A DNA stretch of 64,000 nt from Vibrio echinoideorum (GCF_024347455.1 NZ_AP025483.1:310001-374000), one strand, 5' to 3'. Positions 1-11,844 are shown, numbered from the stretch's first letter. Notes: generated by a model not told the origin, from the letters alone. Translations and numbers: made by a program.

Positions 1-2051
1 TTGCTCACGTAGATGCAGGTAAAACAACCACAAGTGAACGTATTCTGTTCTATACCGGTCTTTCTCACAAAATCGGCGAAGTTCACGATGGTGCAGCAAC
101 CATGGATTGGATGGAGCAAGAGCAAGAGCGCGGTATTACGATCACTTCAGCAGCAACGACTACGTTTTGGCGTGGTATGGAAGCTCAGTACTCAGACCAC
201 CGTATCAACATCATTGATACCCCTGGACACGTAGACTTCACTATCGAAGTTGAACGTTCTTTGCGTGTACTTGATGGTGCAGTAGTTGTTTTCTGTGGCT
301 CATCTGGTGTTGAACCTCAGTCAGAGACAGTATGGCGTCAAGCTGATAAGTACCAAGTTCCACGTATGGTTTTCGTTAACAAAATGGACCGTACAGGCGC
401 AGATTTCTTGCGTGTAGTTGAACAGATCAAGGATCGCCTAGGCGCGACTCCCATCCCAATTCAACTTAACATTGGTGCTGAAGAAAATTTCCAGGGTGTT
501 GTCGATCTTATTAAGATGAAGGCAATTAACTGGAACGAAGCTGACCAAGGCATGACTTTTACGTACGAAGATATTCCAGCTGACATGCAAGAGATGGCTG
601 AAGAATATCGTACAGAACTTGTTGAAGCTGCTGCAGAAGCAAATGAAGAGCTGATGGATAAGTACCTTGAAGAAGGTGAATTGACAGAAGCTGAAATCAA
701 ACAAGGTCTTCGTACTCGTACCCTTAACAATGAAATCGTACTCGCAACTTGCGGTAGTGCTTTCAAAAATAAAGGTGTACAAGCTGTTCTAGATGCAGTG
801 GTTGATTTCCTTCCTTCTCCAGTCGATGTACCTGCAATTAAAGGTACCGATGAAGACGAGAACGAAGTAGAGCGTCATGCAGACGATAAAGAACCGTTCT
901 CAGCGCTAGCATTTAAAATAGCAACAGACCCATTTGTTGGTACTTTAACTTTCATTCGTGTTTACTCTGGTGTGGTTGAAAGCGGTAAAACAGCTTACAA
1001 CTCAGTGAAGAAACAACGTGAACGTTTAGGGCGCATTGTTCAAATGCACTCAAACAAGCGTGAAGAAGTAAAAGAAGTACGAGCAGGTGACATCGCAGCC
1101 ATTATTGGCCTTAAAGATGTTACCACTGGTGAGACGCTTTGTGACCAGAACCATAAAATCGTTCTTGAGCGCATGGAATTCCCAGACCCAGTAATTCAGA
1201 TCGTTGTAGAGCCTCGCTCTCAAGCTGATCAAGATAAAATGACCATCGCGTTAGGTAAACTAGCTGCAGAAGATCCATCGTTCCGTGTTGAAACGGATGA
1301 CGAAACAGGCCAGACACTAATCTCTGGCATGGGTGAACTGCACTTAGATATCATCGTTGACCGCATGAAACGTGAATTTAACGTTAACTGCAACGTTGGT
1401 AATCCTCAAGTTGCTTACCGTGAGACCATTCGTGGTACCGCGAAAGCGGAAGGTAAATTCATCCGCGAACATGGTGGTAAAGGTCAATACGGTCACGTAT
1501 GGCTTAAATTAGAACCATCAGAAGTTGGCGAAGGTTTTGTTTTCGTAAACGAAATTGCCAACGGTATTGTACCAAAAGAGTTTATCGCTTCAGTTGCTAA
1601 AGGCGTTGAAGAGCAGATGAACAATGGTGTACTTGCCGGCTATCCAGTTTTGGATATCAAAGCTACACTATATGATGGTTCTTACCATGAAGTAGATTCA
1701 AGTGAGATGGCGTTTACAATCGCTGCCTCTATGGCTTTCAGATCGGGTGCACTTGAAGCGCAACCGGTTCTGCTTGAGCCTATGATGAAAGTTGAAGTAA
1801 CTACTCCAGAAGACTGGATGGGTGATGTTGTTGGTGATATTAATCGTCGCCGTGGCCTCATCGAAGGTATGGACGAGGGGACAGCTGGCCTGAAGATAAT
1901 TCGTGCACAAGTTCCGTTGTCTGTCATGTTCGGTTACGCAACTGATTTACGTTCTGCGACACAAGGTCGTGCTTCTTACTCTATGGAGTTTAGTGAGTAC
2001 GCTGAAGTGCCAAAAAATGTTGCAAATGCAATCATTGCAGAGCGTGGTTAA
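1..2051 (+). CDS. fusA: Elongation factor G, 5' end cut by window
   Basis: Translational GTPase that moves tRNAs and mRNA through the ribosome and, with RRF, splits ribosomes. The frame is open from base 3 and begins inside the P-loop region (AHVDAGKTT), so about 17 N-terminal residues lie outside the window. The other GTPase motifs follow (DTPGHVDF near nt 220, NKMD near nt 380), then domains II-V, ending in NAIIAERG. About 682 residues are visible, which fits a protein of about 700. In enterobacteria it is the third gene of the str operon (rpsL-rpsG-fusA-tuf), and tuf follows here. I am very sure of the family. Vibrios often carry a second EF-G elsewhere, but linkage to tuf and the S10 operon makes this the housekeeping copy. 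Confidence 0.98.
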   Translation, partial: AHVDAGKTTTSERILFYTGLSHKIGEVHDGAATMDWMEQEQERGITITSAATTTFWRGMEAQYSDHRINIIDTPGHVDFTIEVERSLRVLDGAVVVFCGSSGVEPQSETVWRQADKYQVPRMVFVNKMDRTGADFLRVVEQIKDRLGATPIPIQLNIGAEENFQGVVDLIKMKAINWNEADQGMTFTYEDIPADMQEMAEEYRTELVEAAAEANEELMDKYLEEGELTEAEIKQGLRTRTLNNEIVLATCGSAFKNKGVQAVLDAVVDFLPSPVDVPAIKGTDEDENEVERHADDKEPFSALAFKIATDPFVGTLTFIRVYSGVVESGKTAYNSVKKQRERLGRIVQMHSNKREEVKEVRAGDIAAIIGLKDVTTGETLCDQNHKIVLERMEFPDPVIQIVVEPRSQADQDKMTIALGKLAAEDPSFRVETDDETGQTLISGMGELHLDIIVDRMKREFNVNCNVGNPQVAYRETIRGTAKAEGKFIREHGGKGQYGHVWLKLEPSEVGEGFVFVNEIANGIVPKEFIASVAKGVEEQMNNGVLAGYPVLDIKATLYDGSYHEVDSSEMAFTIAASMAFRSGALEAQPVLLEPMMKVEVTTPEDWMGDVVGDINRRRGLIEGMDEGTAGLKIIRAQVPLSVMFGYATDLRSATQGRASYSMEFSEYAEVPKNVANAIIAERG

Positions 2052-2103
2052 ACAAGAGGGAGGCATTTTTTTTCATTTTTTGAAAGAACAATGCGTCCAA
2101 ATA

Positions 2104-2132
2104 TTGCGCTAACGAGAGTTGGCGCATAAAAT
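2104..2132 (+). promoter_or_regulatory. Candidate promoter in the fusA-tuf gap
   Basis: A -35 TTGCGC (2104-2109), 17-nt spacer and -10 TAAAAT (2127-2132) lie 67 bp upstream of the tuf start. This would let tuf be transcribed apart from the str operon, as happens for tufA in E. coli. The spacer can itself fold (GCGCTAAC / GTTGGCGC around a GAGA loop), so part of this signal may reflect RNA structure in the read-through transcript. Confidence 0.45.
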
Positions 2133-2198
2133 AGCAATTTCTGGCGCGTCTCGCTCAATAATGAACGTGGCGAATCATAACTAGGAAGGAACACGATT

Positions 2199-3383
2199 GT
2201 GTCTAAAGAAAAATTTGAACGTACGAAACCGCACGTAAACGTTGGTACTATCGGCCACGTTGACCACGGTAAAACAACTCTAACTGCTGCTATCTGTACT
2301 ACACTTGCAAAAGTGTACGGCGGTGTTGCTAAAGATTTCGCATCTATCGATAACGCTCCAGAAGAGCGCGAGCGCGGTATCACAATCGCAACTTCTCACG
2401 TTGAGTACGATACTCCTGCACGTCACTACGCACACGTAGACTGTCCTGGACACGCCGATTATGTTAAAAACATGATCACTGGTGCTGCTCAAATGGACGG
2501 CGGTATCCTAGTTGTTGCTGCTACAGATGGCCCTATGCCACAAACTCGTGAGCACATCCTACTTGGTCGTCAAGTTGGTATCCCTTACATCATCGTATTC
2601 ATGAACAAATGTGACATGGTTGATGACGAAGAGCTACTTGAGCTAGTAGAAATGGAAGTTCGTGAGCTTCTTTCTGAGTACGAATACCCAGGAGACGACC
2701 TTCCAGTAATTCAAGGTTCTGCACTTGGCGCTCTAAACGGCGAAAAGCAGTGGGAAGACAAGATCGTTGAGCTTGCAGAAGCACTAGATTCTTACATTCC
2801 ACTTCCAGAGCGTGCTGTTGATCTACCGTTCCTACTTCCTATTGAAGATGTATTCTCAATCCAAGGTCGTGGTACAGTAGTTACTGGTCGTATCGAACGC
2901 GGTATCCTACGTGTAGGTGACGAAGTAGAAATCGTTGGTATCAAAGAAACTACTCTTACTACTTGTACTGGTGTTGAAATGTTCCGTAAACTGCTTGACG
3001 AAGGTCGTGCAGGTGAGAACGTTGGCGCACTTCTACGTGGTACTAAGCGTGATGACGTTGAACGTGGCCAAGTACTTTCTGCTAAAGGTTCAATCAACCC
3101 ACATACTAAGTTCGAGTCTGAAGTATACGTACTTTCTAAAGACGAAGGCGGCCGTCACACTCCTTTCTTCAAGGGTTACCGTCCACAGTTCTACTTCCGT
3201 ACAACTGACGTAACAGGCGATATCACTCTACCTGAAGGCGTAGAAATGGTAATGCCAGGTGACAACGTTCAAATGACTGTTGAGCTAATCGCTCCAATCG
3301 CAATGGACGAAGGTCTACGTTTCGCAATCCGCGAAGGTGGCCGTACAGTTGGTGCTGGTGTTGTAGCTAAAATCTTCGCTTAA
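2199..3383 (+). CDS. tuf: Elongation factor Tu
   Basis: EF-Tu delivers aminoacyl-tRNA to the ribosomal A site as a GTP complex. The 394 residues match the usual length. The GTPase domain shows GHVDHGKT (18-25), DCPGHADY (about 81-88) and NKCD (about 136), followed by the two beta-barrel domains and the conserved end [10 protein letters not shown]. The start is GTG, set by an AGGAAGGA ribosome binding site 8 nt upstream and by the family N-terminus [11 protein letters not shown]. It lies 147 bp after fusA and is followed by a terminator, so it is the last gene of the str transcript. Whether a second tuf copy exists cannot be seen here. Confidence 0.98.
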   Translation: MSKEKFERTKPHVNVGTIGHVDHGKTTLTAAICTTLAKVYGGVAKDFASIDNAPEERERGITIATSHVEYDTPARHYAHVDCPGHADYVKNMITGAAQMDGGILVVAATDGPMPQTREHILLGRQVGIPYIIVFMNKCDMVDDEELLELVEMEVRELLSEYEYPGDDLPVIQGSALGALNGEKQWEDKIVELAEALDSYIPLPERAVDLPFLLPIEDVFSIQGRGTVVTGRIERGILRVGDEVEIVGIKETTLTTCTGVEMFRKLLDEGRAGENVGALLRGTKRDDVERGQVLSAKGSINPHTKFESEVYVLSKDEGGRHTPFFKGYRPQFYFRTTDVTGDITLPEGVEMVMPGDNVQMTVELIAPIAMDEGLRFAIREGGRTVGAGVVAKIFA

Positions 3384-3430
3384 TAGCATTTAGATTTTTG
3401 CACACTCTTCATTAGAAGAGCACGCATCTG

Positions 3431-3457
3431 AAAAGGGAAGCTTCGGCTTCCCTTTTG
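3431..3457 (+). terminator. Rho-independent terminator after tuf
   Basis: AAAAGGGAAG and CTTCCCTTTT form a stem closed by a CTTCGG-type loop, with the T-rich arm at the 3' side. It separates the str transcript from the S10 operon. Confidence 0.85.
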
Positions 3458-3548
3458 TTATTTATAAAGAAATACCTCTTTACTACACGCGACCCCAAGA
3501 AAAAAAACGCCCTCCTTCAATATATTTCGATTATTTCCCCAACGCTAC

Positions 3549-3576
3549 TTGCATCCTAAAACGTGATCTGTATAAT
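3549..3576 (+). promoter_or_regulatory. S10 operon promoter
   Basis: A -35 TTGCAT (3549-3554), 16-nt spacer and perfect -10 TATAAT (3571-3576) give a predicted start near 3583. It lies about 250 bp upstream of rpsJ and after the tuf terminator, as expected for the S10 operon promoter. Confidence 0.75.
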
Positions 3577-3582
3577 ACATCG

Positions 3583-4140
<558 letters not shown>

Positions 4141-4154
4141 GGGAGATAAGAATA

Positions 4155-4784
4155 ATGATTGGTCTAGTCGGACGTAAAGTGGGTATGACCCGCGTATTTA
4201 CTGAAGAAGGCGTTTCTATCCCAGTAACTGTTGTTGAGGTTGAAGCGAACCGTATTTCTCAAGTTAAAACTCTTGAGACAGACGGCTACGCAGCAATCCA
4301 AGTAACTACTGGTGCTAAGAAAGCTAACCGTGTAACTAAACCTGAAGCTGGTCACTTCGCGAAAGCGGGTGTAGAAGCAGGTCGCGGTCTTTGGGAATTC
4401 CGTTTAGAAAACGGCGAAGAGTTTGAAGTTGGCGCTGAGCTAAACGTAGAACTTTTCAACGAAATTAAAAAAGTAGACGTTACTGGTACATCTAAAGGTA
4501 AAGGCTTCCAAGGCGCTATCAAGCGTTGGAATTTCTCTACTCAAGATATGACTCACGGTAACTCTTTGTCTCACCGCGCACCGGGTTCAATTGGCCAATG
4601 TCAAACTCCAGGCCGCGTGTTTAAAGGCAAGAAAATGGCAGGTCACATGGGAGCTGAGCGTGTAACGACTCAAAACCTAGAGATCGTACGTGTTGACGCT
4701 GAGCGCAATCTACTCCTTATTAAAGGTGCAGTACCAGGCTCAACAGGCGGTAACGTGATCGTAAAACCTGCTGTTAAAGCATAA
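4155..4784 (+). CDS. rplC: Ribosomal protein L3
   Basis: An early assembly protein that binds near the 3' end of 23S rRNA and reaches the peptidyl-transferase centre with its central loop. It has 209 residues, the family length, beginning [13 protein letters not shown]. The conserved loop includes the [13 protein letters not shown] segment with the Gln that is methylated by PrmB in relatives. It follows rpsJ by 14 nt and precedes rplD by 16 nt. Confidence 0.98.
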
Positions 4785-4800
4785 CGTCTAGGAGTAAGTA

Positions 4801-5403
4801 ATGGAATTGATGGTTAAAGGTGCTGATGCACTAACTGTTTCCGAGACTACTTTCGGACGTGACTTTAACGAAGCTCTAGTACACCAAGTAGTTGTTGCAT
4901 ATGCAGCAGGTGCTCGTCAAGGTACTCGTGCTCAAAAGACTCGTTCTGAAGTATCAGGCGGCGGTGCTAAGCCATGGCGCCAAAAAGGTACTGGCCGTGC
5001 ACGTGCTGGTACAATTCGTAGCCCAATCTGGCGTACAGGTGGTGTTACTTTTGCTGCGAAACCACAAGATCACAGCCAAAAAGTAAACAAAAAAATGTAT
5101 CGCGGTGCTATGAAAAGCATTCTTTCTGAGCTAGTTCGTCAAGAGCGTTTAATCGTTGTTGATAACTTCTCTGTAGAAGCACCAAAAACAAAAGAACTTG
5201 CAGCTAAGCTTAAAGAGCTTGAGCTAAGCGACGTTCTGATTGTGACTGGCGAAGTAGATGAAAATCTATTCTTAGCTGCTCGTAACCTTTACAAAGTAGA
5301 TGCACGTGATGTTGCTGGTGTTGATCCAGTATCACTAATCGCTTTCGACAAGGTTCTGATGACTGCTGATGCAGTTAAGCAAGTTGAGGAGATGCTAGCA
5401 TGA
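4801..5403 (+). CDS. rplD: Ribosomal protein L4
   Basis: A 23S-binding protein whose extended loop lines the exit tunnel. In enterobacteria it is also the autogenous repressor that binds the S10 leader. It has 200 residues. The tunnel loop is visible as the glycine/arginine-rich stretch [19 protein letters not shown]. Its stop codon overlaps the rplW start by 4 nt (ATGA), so translation is probably coupled. Confidence 0.98.
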   Translation: MELMVKGADALTVSETTFGRDFNEALVHQVVVAYAAGARQGTRAQKTRSEVSGGGAKPWRQKGTGRARAGTIRSPIWRTGGVTFAAKPQDHSQKVNKKMYRGAMKSILSELVRQERLIVVDNFSVEAPKTKELAAKLKELELSDVLIVTGEVDENLFLAARNLYKVDARDVAGVDPVSLIAFDKVLMTADAVKQVEEMLA

Positions 5404-5702
5404 TCACTGAAGAGCGTATCTTAAAAGTTCTACGTGCTCCGCACATCTCTGAAAAAGCAACTATGGCAGCTGAGAAAGCGAACACTATCGTTTTCAAAGT
5501 AGCTAAAGATGCAACTAAGAAAGAGATCAAAGCAGCTGTAGAAAAGCTATTTGAAGTTGAAGTTAAGTCTGTAAATACTCTTGTATTAAAGGGTAAGACC
5601 AAACGTCAAGGTATGCGTGAAGGCCGTCGTTCAGACATTAAGAAAGCCTACGTTACTTTGAAAGAAGGTCAAGATCTTGACTTCGTTGGCGGCGCGGAAT
5701 AA
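5400..5702 (+). CDS. rplW: Ribosomal protein L23
   Basis: Sits at the mouth of the exit tunnel and is the docking site for trigger factor and SRP. It has 100 residues, the same as E. coli, beginning [20 protein letters not shown]. The start overlaps the rplD stop by 4 nt, and rplB follows after 14 nt. Confidence 0.97.
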   Translation: MITEERILKVLRAPHISEKATMAAEKANTIVFKVAKDATKKEIKAAVEKLFEVEVKSVNTLVLKGKTKRQGMREGRRSDIKKAYVTLKEGQDLDFVGGAE

Positions 5703-5716
5703 CAGGAGTAGTAAAA

Positions 5717-6541
5717 ATGGCTATTGTTAAATGTAAGCCGACTTCCCCTGGTCGTCGTCACGTCGTTAAAGTTGTTAACGCTGACCTGCACAAGGGTAAG
5801 CCATACGCACCACTTTTAGAGAAAAACTCTAAGAACGGTGGTCGTAACAACAACGGTCGTATTACAGTACGTCACATCGGTGGTGGTCATAAGCACCATT
5901 ACCGTCTGATTGACTTCAAACGTACTAAAGATGGCATCCCAGCGAAAGTTGAGCGTCTAGAATACGATCCAAACCGTAGTGCTAACATCGCTCTAGTTCT
6001 GTACGCAGACGGTGAGCGTCGTTACATCATTGCACCTAAAGGTGTTAACGCAGGCGACCAGATTCAATCTGGCGTAGATGCTGCAATCAAAGCAGGTAAC
6101 ACTCTGCCGATGCGCAACATCCCAGTAGGTTCTACTGTACACTGTGTTGAACTTAAGCCTGGTAAAGGTGCACAACTAGCTCGTTCGGCTGGTGCTTATG
6201 CTCAAATCATCGCTCGCGATGGTGCATACGTAACTATCCGTCTACGTTCTGGTGAAATGCGCAAAGTACTTTCTGAAGGTCGTGCAACGATCGGTGAAGT
6301 TGGTAACTCTGAGCATATGCTACGTGAACTTGGTAAAGCTGGTGCTTCACGCTGGCGCGGCGTACGTCCAACCGTACGTGGTGTAGTAATGAACCCGGTG
6401 GATCACCCACATGGTGGTGGTGAAGGCCGCACATCTGGTGGTCGTCACCCAGTATCTCCTTGGGGCGTTCCTACTAAGGGCTTCAAGACTCGTAAGAATA
6501 AGCGCACTGACAAGTACATCGTACGTCGTCGCACTAAATAA
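5717..6541 (+). CDS. rplB: Ribosomal protein L2
   Basis: Highly conserved large-subunit protein needed for subunit joining and peptidyl transfer. It has 274 residues. The N-terminal RRHVVKVV region, the central [10 protein letters not shown] segment and the C-terminal [18 protein letters not shown] motif, which holds the functionally important histidine, are all present. rpsS follows after 19 nt. Confidence 0.98.
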   Translation: MAIVKCKPTSPGRRHVVKVVNADLHKGKPYAPLLEKNSKNGGRNNNGRITVRHIGGGHKHHYRLIDFKRTKDGIPAKVERLEYDPNRSANIALVLYADGERRYIIAPKGVNAGDQIQSGVDAAIKAGNTLPMRNIPVGSTVHCVELKPGKGAQLARSAGAYAQIIARDGAYVTIRLRSGEMRKVLSEGRATIGEVGNSEHMLRELGKAGASRWRGVRPTVRGVVMNPVDHPHGGGEGRTSGGRHPVSPWGVPTKGFKTRKNKRTDKYIVRRRTK

Positions 6542-6548
6542 TTTATAA

Positions 6549-6839
<291 letters not shown>

Positions 6840-6849
6840 GGAGTAGATG

Positions 6850-7182
6850 ATGGAAGCTTTAGCTAAACATAACTTTGCTCGTATTTCTCCACAGAAAGCT
6901 CGCTTAGTTGCAGACCAAATTCGCGGTAAGTCGGTAGACCAGGCTCTAGAAATTCTAACTTTCAGCAACAAAAAAGCTGCTGTTTTAGTTAAGAAAGTTC
7001 TTGAGTCAGCTATCGCTAACGCGGAACATAACGAAGGTGCAGATATCGACGATCTAAATGTCGCTAAAATCTTCGTAGATGAGGGCCCTATCATGAAGCG
7101 TATTATGCCTCGTGCTAAAGGCCGTGCGGATCGTATCTTGAAGCGTTCAAGCCACATCACTATTGTTGTAGCAGATCGCTAA
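6850..7182 (+). CDS. rplV: Ribosomal protein L22
   Basis: Binds several 23S domains; its beta-hairpin forms part of the exit-tunnel constriction. Two adjacent ATG codons are possible (6847 and 6850). I chose 6850 because it gives 110 residues and the family start [16 protein letters not shown]. The C-terminal hairpin region [15 protein letters not shown] is intact. rpsC follows after 18 nt. Confidence 0.97.
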   Translation: MEALAKHNFARISPQKARLVADQIRGKSVDQALEILTFSNKKAAVLVKKVLESAIANAEHNEGADIDDLNVAKIFVDEGPIMKRIMPRAKGRADRILKRSSHITIVVADR

Positions 7183-7200
7183 AGACTAGGAGAGTAAGCA

Positions 7201-7899
7201 ATGGGTCAGAAAGTACATCCTAATGGTATTCGTCTTGGCATCGTCAAGCCTTGGAATGCTACATGGTTTGCTAATACCAACGAATTCGCTGACAACCTAG
7301 ACGGCGACTTCAAGGTACGTCAGTTCCTTACCAAGGAACTACAAAAAGCATCATTATCTCGTATCGTTATCGAGCGTCCAGCTAAGAGCATCCGTGTGAC
7401 TATTCACACTGCTCGCCCTGGCGTTGTTATCGGTAAGAAAGGTGAAGACGTAGAGAAGCTACGCGCAGCTGTAGCTAAAATCGCAGGTGTACCAGCGCAA
7501 ATTAACATCGCTGAAGTACGTAAACCTGAGCTAGATGGTCAGCTTGTAGCTGATAGCATCGCGTCTCAACTAGAGCGTCGTGTTATGTTCCGTCGTGCAA
7601 TGAAGCGTGCGGTACAAAATGCTATGCGTCTAGGCGCTAAAGGCATCAAAGTACAAGTAGGCGGCCGTCTTGGCGGTGCTGAAATCGCACGTTCAGAGTG
7701 GTACCGTGAAGGCCGTGTGCCTCTACACACTCTACGTGCAGACATTGATTACGCAACTTCTTCGGCTCACACTCAATACGGTGTGATCGGCATTAAAGTT
7801 TGGATCTTCAAAGGTGAGATTCTAGGCGGAATGCCAGCTGCTAACGCAGTAGAGCCAAAAGGCGATAAGCCTAAGAAGCAGCGTAAAGGCCGTAAGTAA
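7201..7899 (+). CDS. rpsC: Ribosomal protein S3
   Basis: Part of the mRNA entry channel and, with S4 and S5, of the ribosomal helicase. It has 232 residues. An N-terminal KH domain carries the [10 protein letters not shown] form of the GXXG loop (about residues 78-87), followed by the S3 C-terminal domain and a basic tail (PKKQRKGRK). It lies 18 nt after rplV and 11 nt before rplP. Confidence 0.98.
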
Positions 7900-7910
7900 G
7901 GAGTCGAACG

Positions 7911-8321
7911 ATGCTACAACCAAAACGTACTAAGTTCCGCAAGGTTATGACTGGTCGTAACCGTGGTCTAGCTAAAGGTACTGAAGTAAGCTTCGGCGAA
8001 TTCGGTCTTAAAGCTGTTGGCCGTGGTCGTCTGACTGCACGTCAAATCGAAGCGGCACGTCGTGCTATGACACGTCACATTAAGCGTCAAGGTCAAATCT
8101 GGATCCGTGTTTTCCCAGACAAACCTATTACTGAAAAGCCTCTTGAAGTTCGTCAAGGTAAAGGTAAAGGTTCAGTTGCGTATTGGGTTGCTCAAATCCA
8201 ACCAGGCAAAGTTATGTACGAGATGAATGGCGTACCTGAAGAGTTGGCACGTGAAGCGTTCCGCCTAGCGGCGCGCAAACTGCCTGTTAAAACTACTTTT
8301 GTAACTAAGCAGGTGATGTGA
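7911..8321 (+). CDS. rplP: Ribosomal protein L16
   Basis: Late-assembling large-subunit protein near the A-site tRNA elbow. It has 136 residues, as in E. coli ([19 protein letters not shown] to [10 protein letters not shown]). Its TGA overlaps the rpmC ATG by one base (TGATG), implying translational coupling. Confidence 0.98.
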   Translation: MLQPKRTKFRKVMTGRNRGLAKGTEVSFGEFGLKAVGRGRLTARQIEAARRAMTRHIKRQGQIWIRVFPDKPITEKPLEVRQGKGKGSVAYWVAQIQPGKVMYEMNGVPEELAREAFRLAARKLPVKTTFVTKQVM

Positions 8322-8512
8322 TGAAAGCACAAGATCTACGCGAAAAGAACGTTGAAGAGCTTAACGCTGAGCTATTGAATTTGCTACGTGAACAGTTTAA
8401 CTTGCGCATGCAAGCTGCAACTGGTCAACTTCAGCAAACTCATACTCTAAAAGCTGTACGCCGTGACATCGCACGTGTGAAAACTGTTTTGACTGAAAAG
8501 GCAGGCGCATAA
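8321..8512 (+). CDS. rpmC: Ribosomal protein L29
   Basis: Small helical protein beside L23 at the exit tunnel. An upstream ATG at 8318 is in frame, but the ATG at 8321 gives the 63-residue family length and the start [15 protein letters not shown]. It overlaps rplP by one base at the start and rpsQ by one base at the end. Confidence 0.97.
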   Translation: MKAQDLREKNVEELNAELLNLLREQFNLRMQAATGQLQQTHTLKAVRRDIARVKTVLTEKAGA

Positions 8513-8766
8513 TGAGCGAAACTAACCGCATCCAGCAAGGCCGTGTAGTAAGTGACAAGATGGACAAGTCTATCGTTGTTGCTATTGAGCGTACTGTAAA
8601 ACACCCGATTTACGGTAAGTTCATCAAACGCACGACTAAAGTACACGCACACGACGAAGACAACACTTGTGGCCTAGGCGACAAAGTTGAAATCGCTGAG
8701 TGTCGTCCTCTGTCTAAGACTAAGTCTTGGACATTGGTTAAAGTTCTAGAAAAAGCGAAGATTTAA
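8512..8766 (+). CDS. rpsQ: Ribosomal protein S17
   Basis: Primary 16S-binding OB-fold protein. It has 84 residues, the E. coli length, with the conserved [12 protein letters not shown] and HPIYGKFI segments. Last gene of the S10 operon; a strong terminator hairpin begins 22 bp downstream. Confidence 0.97.
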   Translation: MSETNRIQQGRVVSDKMDKSIVVAIERTVKHPIYGKFIKRTTKVHAHDEDNTCGLGDKVEIAECRPLSKTKSWTLVKVLEKAKI

Positions 8767-8788
8767 TCTTTGTAATTCTATAACTTAT

Positions 8789-8827
8789 AAGCGGCTCCAA
8801 ATAATTTTTTGGAGCCGCTTGTTTTTT
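8789..8827 (+). terminator. Terminator at the end of the S10 operon
   Basis: AAGCGGCTCC and GGAGCCGCTT form a 10-bp perfect stem with a loop of about 12 nt (AAATAATTTTTT), followed by GTTTTTT. It makes S10 and spc separate transcription units here. Confidence 0.85.
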
Positions 8828-8850
8828 GTCTACCCAATTTAAAAAAAGGG

Positions 8851-8859
8851 TGGTACAAT
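8851..8859 (+). promoter_or_regulatory. spc operon promoter (extended -10)
   Basis: TGGTACAAT is an extended -10 element (TGn followed by TACAAT at 8854-8859). No convincing -35 box is seen at the right distance. The following discriminator TCGCGTCCC is GC-rich, as is typical of stringently controlled ribosomal promoters. A small hairpin GACCC-GAGA-GGGTC (8886-8899) lies in the leader before rplN. Confidence 0.6.
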
Positions 8860-8928
8860 TCGCGTCCCTTTTAAAGAGGCAGCCCGACCCGAGAGGGTCT
8901 AGTTTTAATATTTAGCGGAGCACTAACA

Positions 8929-9300
8929 ATGATCCAGATGCAAAGTACACTTGACGCAGCAGATAACTCTGGCGCGCGCAAGGTAATGTGTATTAAGGTT
9001 CTGGGTGGCTCTCACCGCCGTTATGCACATATCGGTGACGTCATCAAGGTTACAGTGAAGGAAGCGATTCCTCGCGGTAAAGTAAAGAAAGGTGATGTTC
9101 TGAAGGCGGTAGTAGTTCGCACCCGTAAAGGCGTTCGTCGCCCAGACGGTTCTGTCATTCGCTTCGACAGTAATGCTTGTGTATTGTTAAATGACACTAC
9201 TGAGCAACCAGTCGGCACACGTATCTTTGGTCCTGTGACTCGTGAACTTCGTAACGCGAAATTCATGAAGATTGTATCACTTGCACCTGAAGTTCTGTAA
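8929..9300 (+). CDS. rplN: Ribosomal protein L14
   Basis: Interface protein of the large subunit that forms bridge B8 and is the binding site of the silencing factor RsfS. It has 123 residues, as in E. coli, including [20 protein letters not shown]. First gene of the spc operon; rplX follows after 11 nt. Confidence 0.98.
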   Translation: MIQMQSTLDAADNSGARKVMCIKVLGGSHRRYAHIGDVIKVTVKEAIPRGKVKKGDVLKAVVVRTRKGVRRPDGSVIRFDSNACVLLNDTTEQPVGTRIFGPVTRELRNAKFMKIVSLAPEVL

Positions 9301-9311
9301 GGAGCGGCAAC

Positions 9312-9629
9312 ATGGCAGCTAAAATCCGTCGTAATGACGAAGTAATCATTCTTGCTGGTAAAGATAAAGGCAAGAAAGGTAAAGTAACTAAGGTTCTGAC
9401 AACTGGTAAAGTTGTTGTTGAAGGCATCAATCTTGTTAAAAAGCACCAAAAGCCGGTTCCGGCTCTAGGTCAACAAGGTGGCATCGTTGAACAAGAAGCA
9501 GCTATTGATGCTTCTAACGTTGCAGTCTTTAACGCGGCTACTGGTAAAGCAGACCGTATCGGTTTCCGTATCGAAGATGGCAAGAAAGTTCGTTTCTTCA
9601 AATCTAACGGCGAAACTGTTTCTAACTAA
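9312..9629 (+). CDS. rplX: Ribosomal protein L24
   Basis: Assembly-initiator protein that binds the 5' end of 23S rRNA. It has 105 residues, with the N-terminal KOW motif ([18 protein letters not shown]). rplE follows after 24 nt. Confidence 0.97.
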   Translation: MAAKIRRNDEVIILAGKDKGKKGKVTKVLTTGKVVVEGINLVKKHQKPVPALGQQGGIVEQEAAIDASNVAVFNAATGKADRIGFRIEDGKKVRFFKSNGETVSN

Positions 9630-9647
9630 TTAGAAGTAATTTGGAGT

Positions 9648-9691
9648 TCTACTATGGCGAAACTGCATGATTACTACAAGTCGTCTGTAGT
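9648..9691 (+). promoter_or_regulatory. Candidate S8 repressor site at the rplE start
   Basis: In E. coli, S8 represses the spc operon by binding mRNA at the rplE start, where it mimics its 16S rRNA site. The sequence around this start (CTAC at 9649-9652 and GTAG at 9687-9690 flanking ATGGCGAAACTGCATGATTA) closely resembles what I recall of the E. coli site. The fold was not computed. Confidence 0.4.
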
Positions 9692-10193
9692 CGCTGAGCT
9701 TACCAAAGAGTTCAGCTACACAAGCGTCATGCAAGTCCCTAGGATTGAGAAAATCACCCTAAATATGGGCGTTGGTGAAGCAATCAACGATAAGAAACTG
9801 CTAGAAAACGCAGCAGCTGATATGGCAACGATCTCTGGTCAAAAGCCACTTATCACTAAAGCGCGTAAATCTGTAGCTGGTTTCAAAATTCGTGAAGGCT
9901 ACCCAATCGGTTGTAAAGTAACCTTGCGTGGTGAGCGCATGTGGGAATTTTTAGAGCGTTTAATCTCTATCGCACTTCCACGTGTACGTGATTTCCGTGG
10001 TGTTAGCGCTAAGTCTTTTGACGGACGCGGTAACTACAGCATGGGCGTTCGCGAGCAAATCATCTTTCCGGAAATCGACTACGATAAAGTCGATCGTGTC
10101 CGCGGTCTTGATATTACTATCACGACTTCTGCGGGATCCGATGAGGAAGGCCGAGCTCTGCTGGCTGCCTTTAACTTCCCATTCCGTAAGTAA
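9654..10193 (+). CDS. rplE: Ribosomal protein L5
   Basis: Central-protuberance protein that binds 5S rRNA and contacts P-site tRNA and S13. It has 179 residues, the family length, with [16 protein letters not shown] near the end. Its start region may carry the S8-binding operator. rpsN follows after 16 nt. Confidence 0.98.
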   Translation: MAKLHDYYKSSVVAELTKEFSYTSVMQVPRIEKITLNMGVGEAINDKKLLENAAADMATISGQKPLITKARKSVAGFKIREGYPIGCKVTLRGERMWEFLERLISIALPRVRDFRGVSAKSFDGRGNYSMGVREQIIFPEIDYDKVDRVRGLDITITTSAGSDEEGRALLAAFNFPFRK

Positions 10194-10209
10194 GGGTAGG
10201 GTTACTGTT

Positions 10210-10515
10210 ATGGCTAAACAATCAATGAAAGCACGTGAAGCTAAACGTGCAAAACTAGTAGTTAAGTTCGCTGAAAAGCGTTCTGCGCTAAAAGTTATCA
10301 TTAGCGATGTAAACGCATCTGAAGAAGATCGTTGGAATGCGGTTCTTAAACTGCAATCTCTTCCACGTGATTCAAGTGCATCACGTCAGCGCAACCGTTG
10401 CAACCAAACTGGTCGTCCACACGGTTTCCTACGTAAATTCGGTCTAAGCCGTATTAAGGTTCGTGAGGCTTGCATGAAAGGCGAGATTCCGGGTCTTCGT
10501 AAGGCTAGCTGGTAA
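10210..10515 (+). CDS. rpsN: Ribosomal protein S14, zinc-free long form
   Basis: Small-subunit head protein. The frame is open further upstream, but the ATG at 10210 gives 101 residues beginning [17 protein letters not shown], which matches E. coli. The region around [20 protein letters not shown] lacks the paired CXXC motifs of the zinc-binding short form. rpsH follows after 29 nt. Confidence 0.97.
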   Translation: MAKQSMKAREAKRAKLVVKFAEKRSALKVIISDVNASEEDRWNAVLKLQSLPRDSSASRQRNRCNQTGRPHGFLRKFGLSRIKVREACMKGEIPGLRKASW

Positions 10516-10544
10516 TTGCCACTTAATCATTTGGAGTAAATCTT

Positions 10545-10937
10545 ATGAGCATGCAAGATCCGATTTCGGATATGCTGACCCGCGTTCGCAACGGTCAGGC
10601 AGCAAATAAAGTTGCTGTAAAAATGCCTTCTTCAAAGCTTAAAGTTGCAATTGCTGCATTACTTAAAGCTGAAGGTTACATCGTTGACTTCGCTGTTGAC
10701 AGCGAAGCAAAACCTGAGCTAGAAGTTACACTTAAGTACTTCCAAGCTAAACCTGTAATCGAGCAAATCAAGCGCGTATCACGTCCTGGTCTAAGAGTTT
10801 ATAAAAATAAAGACTCTTTACCTACAGTGATGGGTGGTCTTGGTATTGCAGTTGTTTCTACTTCCAAGGGTCTGATGTCTGACCGTGCTGCTCGCAAAGC
10901 AGGTCTTGGCGGTGAAATCATCTGTTACGTAGCTTAA
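10545..10937 (+). CDS. rpsH: Ribosomal protein S8
   Basis: Primary 16S-binding protein of the platform and, in enterobacteria, the autogenous repressor of the spc operon. It has 130 residues, beginning [18 protein letters not shown]. rplF follows after 10 nt. Confidence 0.98.
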   Translation: MSMQDPISDMLTRVRNGQAANKVAVKMPSSKLKVAIAALLKAEGYIVDFAVDSEAKPELEVTLKYFQAKPVIEQIKRVSRPGLRVYKNKDSLPTVMGGLGIAVVSTSKGLMSDRAARKAGLGGEIICYVA

Positions 10938-10947
10938 GGAGTAGATT

Positions 10948-11481
10948 ATGTCTCGTGTTGCTAAAGCACCTGTCGCTATTCCAGCTGGCGTAGAGGTGAA
11001 ACTAAACGGCCAAGAAGTTACTGTAAAAGGTAGCAAAGGTGAGCTTACTCGCGTTCTTAACAGCGCCGTAGTTATTGCACAGGAAGAAAACAACCTAACT
11101 TTCGGTCCGAAAGAAGGTGTTACTAACGCATGGGCACAGGCTGGTACAGCTCGCGCTCTAGTTAATAACATGGTTGTGGGTGTTACTCAGGGCTTCGTTA
11201 AGAAGTTAACTCTTAAAGGTGTTGGTTACCGTGCTGCTATCAAAGGCAACTCTGTAGGTCTAACACTAGGCTTTTCTCACCCAGTAGAGCACGCTCTACC
11301 TGAAGGTATTAAAGCTGAGTGCCCTAGCCAAACTGAGATCATTATTACTGGTTGCGATAAGCAAGTAGTAGGTCAAGTTGCGGCTGACATTCGTTCTTAC
11401 CGTGCTCCTGAACCTTATAAAGGTAAAGGTGTTCGTTACGCAGATGAAAATGTGCGTACTAAAGAAGCTAAGAAGAAGTAA
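10948..11481 (+). CDS. rplF: Ribosomal protein L6
   Basis: Large-subunit protein near the GTPase centre with two repeated L6 folds. It has 177 residues and ends with the family motif [13 protein letters not shown] plus a basic tail. rplR follows after 9 nt. Confidence 0.98.
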   Translation: MSRVAKAPVAIPAGVEVKLNGQEVTVKGSKGELTRVLNSAVVIAQEENNLTFGPKEGVTNAWAQAGTARALVNNMVVGVTQGFVKKLTLKGVGYRAAIKGNSVGLTLGFSHPVEHALPEGIKAECPSQTEIIITGCDKQVVGQVAADIRSYRAPEPYKGKGVRYADENVRTKEAKKK

Positions 11482-11490
11482 GGTATCACT

Positions 11491-11844
11491 ATGGATAAGA
11501 AAGCATCTCGCATCCGTCGTGCTACACGTGCACGTCGTAAGATTGCAGAACTTGGCGTAACTCGCTTGGTAGTACACCGTACTCCTCGCCACGTTTACGC
11601 TCAAGTTATCTCGGCAAACGGCTCTGAGGTTATCGCAGCTGCTTCTACTGTAGAAAAAGCGATCCGTGAGCAAGTTAAGAACACTAGTAACGTTGATGCA
11701 GCTAAAGCAGTTGGTAAAGCTGTTGCTGAGCGCGCTCTTGAAAAAGGCGTAGCTTCAGTTGCATTTGATCGTTCTGGTTTCCAATACCACGGTCGAGTAG
11801 CGGCGCTAGCAGATTCTGCTCGCGAAGCTGGTCTGAAATTCTAA
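11491..11844 (+). CDS. rplR: Ribosomal protein L18
   Basis: Binds 5S rRNA in the central protuberance. It has 117 residues, as in E. coli, with the basic N-terminus [17 protein letters not shown] and the C-terminal [17 protein letters not shown]. rpsE follows after 14 nt. Confidence 0.97.
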   Translation: MDKKASRIRRATRARRKIAELGVTRLVVHRTPRHVYAQVISANGSEVIAAASTVEKAIREQVKNTSNVDAAKAVGKAVAERALEKGVASVAFDRSGFQYHGRVAALADSAREAGLKF

